Positions 5,649 to 6,228 of a stretch of DNA of 6,228 bases are shown one piece after another. The translations under genes and the position numbers were made by a program. Positions within the stretch are counted from its first letter, which is position 1, and the number at the start of each line of letters is the position of its first letter. Source of the stretch: an uncultured Acidobacteriota bacterium (GTDB lineage: Bacteria; Acidobacteriota; Terriglobia; UBA7540); assembly GCA_937900045.1 (NCBI GenBank), contig CALCEB010000127.1:1-6228 (forward strand), written 5' to 3'. The notes beneath the pieces were generated by a model, which worked only from the letters and a program-made list of their open reading frames with translations, was not told the DNA's origin and searched no databases.

Positions 5649-5978
5649 TTAGCGGATTTCGATAATCCGCTCGCCGTCGCGCAATGAGGAATCAATGCTT
5701 TTCCAAAGCCGGTCGAACGCGGCCAACAAAGCCGCGGTTCGGCAATTGCCCTAGCGCACCCAGATGAACCCCGTCCCTGCGCATTTCCTACCGCATAAGA
5801 ATAGAAAGTCCTCGTCCTTGCTGACAATGACGCGGCCGGTTTCACAGGCATAGCGCCAGATTTCGATATCAGAACTTCCGGAAAGGTTCGCTTGCATGAC
5901 ATGCAGCGAGTCATAGCCTTGCGAGGCGAGAGAGTGGGAGAGAGCGAGAGGCAGTTGGTTATCGACCAGGAACTTCAC
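5649..5978 (-). pseudogene. DUF5615 PIN-like toxin with in-frame amber stop
   Basis: The frame starts at GTG 5978, overlapping the antitoxin stop in a GTGA junction. The first 75 residues are a clear DUF5615 (PIN-like, Mut7-C-related) N-terminus: MKFLVDNQLP, LSGSSDIEIWRYA and GRVIVSKDEDF. The acidic residues expected to bind metal in such nucleases are kept: Asp6, Asp37/Glu39, Asp55 and Asp57. TAG at 5751-5753 stops translation just after IWVR. The same frame then continues for 33 codons to TAA (5649-5651) with the family's usual tail: GNCRTAALLAAFDRLWKSID and a C-terminal GERIIEIR. Family members normally have a leucine where the TAG stands, one base change away (TTG to TAG). Restored length is 109 residues, normal for the family. 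The truncated form lacks the C-terminal helix and is probably inactive. An 8-bp hairpin (AGCGGATT/AATCCGCT, 5651-5671) covers the old 3' end. Confidence 0.82.
5651..5671. repeat. Perfect 8-bp inverted repeat at the original toxin stop
   Basis: AGCGGATT (5651-5658) and AATCCGCT (5664-5671) are perfect complements with a TCGAT loop. On the minus strand this encodes the final ERIIEIR of the toxin frame. No T run follows in either direction, so it is a weak terminator candidate for the leftward operon, or a by-product of codons. Confidence 0.4.
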
Positions 5979-6205
5979 GGGGTTTGCAGGACCACATGGT
6001 CGGCTTGGCGCGCGGCGTACTCAATAGCAGCAAGAATGTCTTCCTTTTCAAGAGCTGGATAATCCGAAAGAATTTCTTCAAAGGATGCGCCCGCGGCGAG
6101 TAGGTCCAGAACGTCCGAAACGCGGATGCGGAGGCCGCGAATACAGGGCCGTCCGCCGCACTTACCTGCTTCTACAGTGATCCGTTGGAGACGTCCGTTG
6201 TTCAT
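5975..6205 (-). CDS. DUF433 family antitoxin-like protein
   Basis: A complete 76-residue DUF433 protein, a small helical DNA-binding family usually found as the antitoxin partner of DUF5615 PIN-like toxins. The family core runs from about residue 10 to 65: ITVEAGKCGGRPCIRGLRIR, then a Val-Leu-Asp-Leu-Leu-Ala-Ala-Gly segment, FEEILSDYPALEKEDILAAI and EYAAR. The start is ATG 6205 with a modest AAGG four to six bases upstream. It is the first gene of a two-gene unit and overlaps the toxin start by four bases (GTGA), indicating translational coupling. By analogy it should neutralise the toxin and repress its own promoter, which would lie at or beyond the right window edge; only about 20 bp upstream are visible. 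It appears intact although its partner is broken. Confidence 0.9.
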   Translation of the reverse strand: MNNGRLQRITVEAGKCGGRPCIRGLRIRVSDVLDLLAAGASFEEILSDYPALEKEDILAAIEYAARQADHVVLQTP

Positions 6206-6228
6206 TTGCCTTCAGTCTATGCTACAGC

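Noticed and set aside
5372..5914. 180-codon minus-strand ORF across the chitinase end and toxin
   Set aside because: It is in a different frame from the toxin, runs through the terminator hairpin and antisense to GH18 coding sequence, and has no family resemblance.
1..6228. Insertion sequence, CRISPR array, tRNA or rRNA
   Set aside because: No transposase, terminal repeats, regularly spaced repeats, T-loop/anticodon pattern or rRNA signature was seen.

Overview
The window is about 6.2 kb of moderately GC-rich bacterial chromosome with eight recognisable genes in three orientation blocks, no mobile element and no CRISPR. The organism cannot be fixed from this sequence alone. A stand-alone FliA/WhiG-type sigma factor, a minimal secreted RlpA-like protein, a DinB-like protein, a secreted GH18 chitinase and a DUF433/DUF5615 toxin-antitoxin pair, with long spacers between them, fit a free-living soil or freshwater bacterium. 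Verrucomicrobiota or a neighbouring phylum is a plausible guess, held with low confidence.

Layout, left to right. Positions 1-206 hold no gene. A FliA/WhiG-family sigma factor is read leftward (1127 to 207). A gene-free divergent spacer of about 860 bp follows. Its right end carries a near-consensus sigma-70 promoter (TTGACA, 17 bp, TATTAT) overlapped by an operator-like inverted repeat. A short, strongly self-complementary leader then runs into a secreted double-psi beta-barrel RlpA-like gene (1987-2454). A DinB-superfamily gene faces it (3102 to 2620), and a small hairpin at 2532-2552 lies between the two convergent genes.

The rightward block 3522-5581 looks like an operon: a four-helix membrane protein of unknown function, a MmcQ/YjbR-like protein and a GH18 chitinase-like enzyme. 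It is preceded by a weak candidate promoter and a leader hairpin, and ends in a 12-bp GC-rich hairpin (5589-5622). A leftward type II toxin-antitoxin-like pair follows: DUF433 antitoxin (6205 to 5975), then DUF5615 PIN-like toxin, with a GTGA start/stop overlap.

The most notable pattern is gene breakage. The membrane protein is split by a -1 frameshift in a T run (about 3590-3593). The toxin has an in-frame TAG after codon 75, followed by 33 more family-like codons. The YjbR-like protein loses family resemblance at its C-terminus. These could be real decay (a disarmed toxin, a lost membrane protein) or consensus errors in the source sequence; read data would decide. The most interesting intact signal is the promoter, dyad and structured leader in front of rlpA. 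No clearly new multi-gene system is visible.
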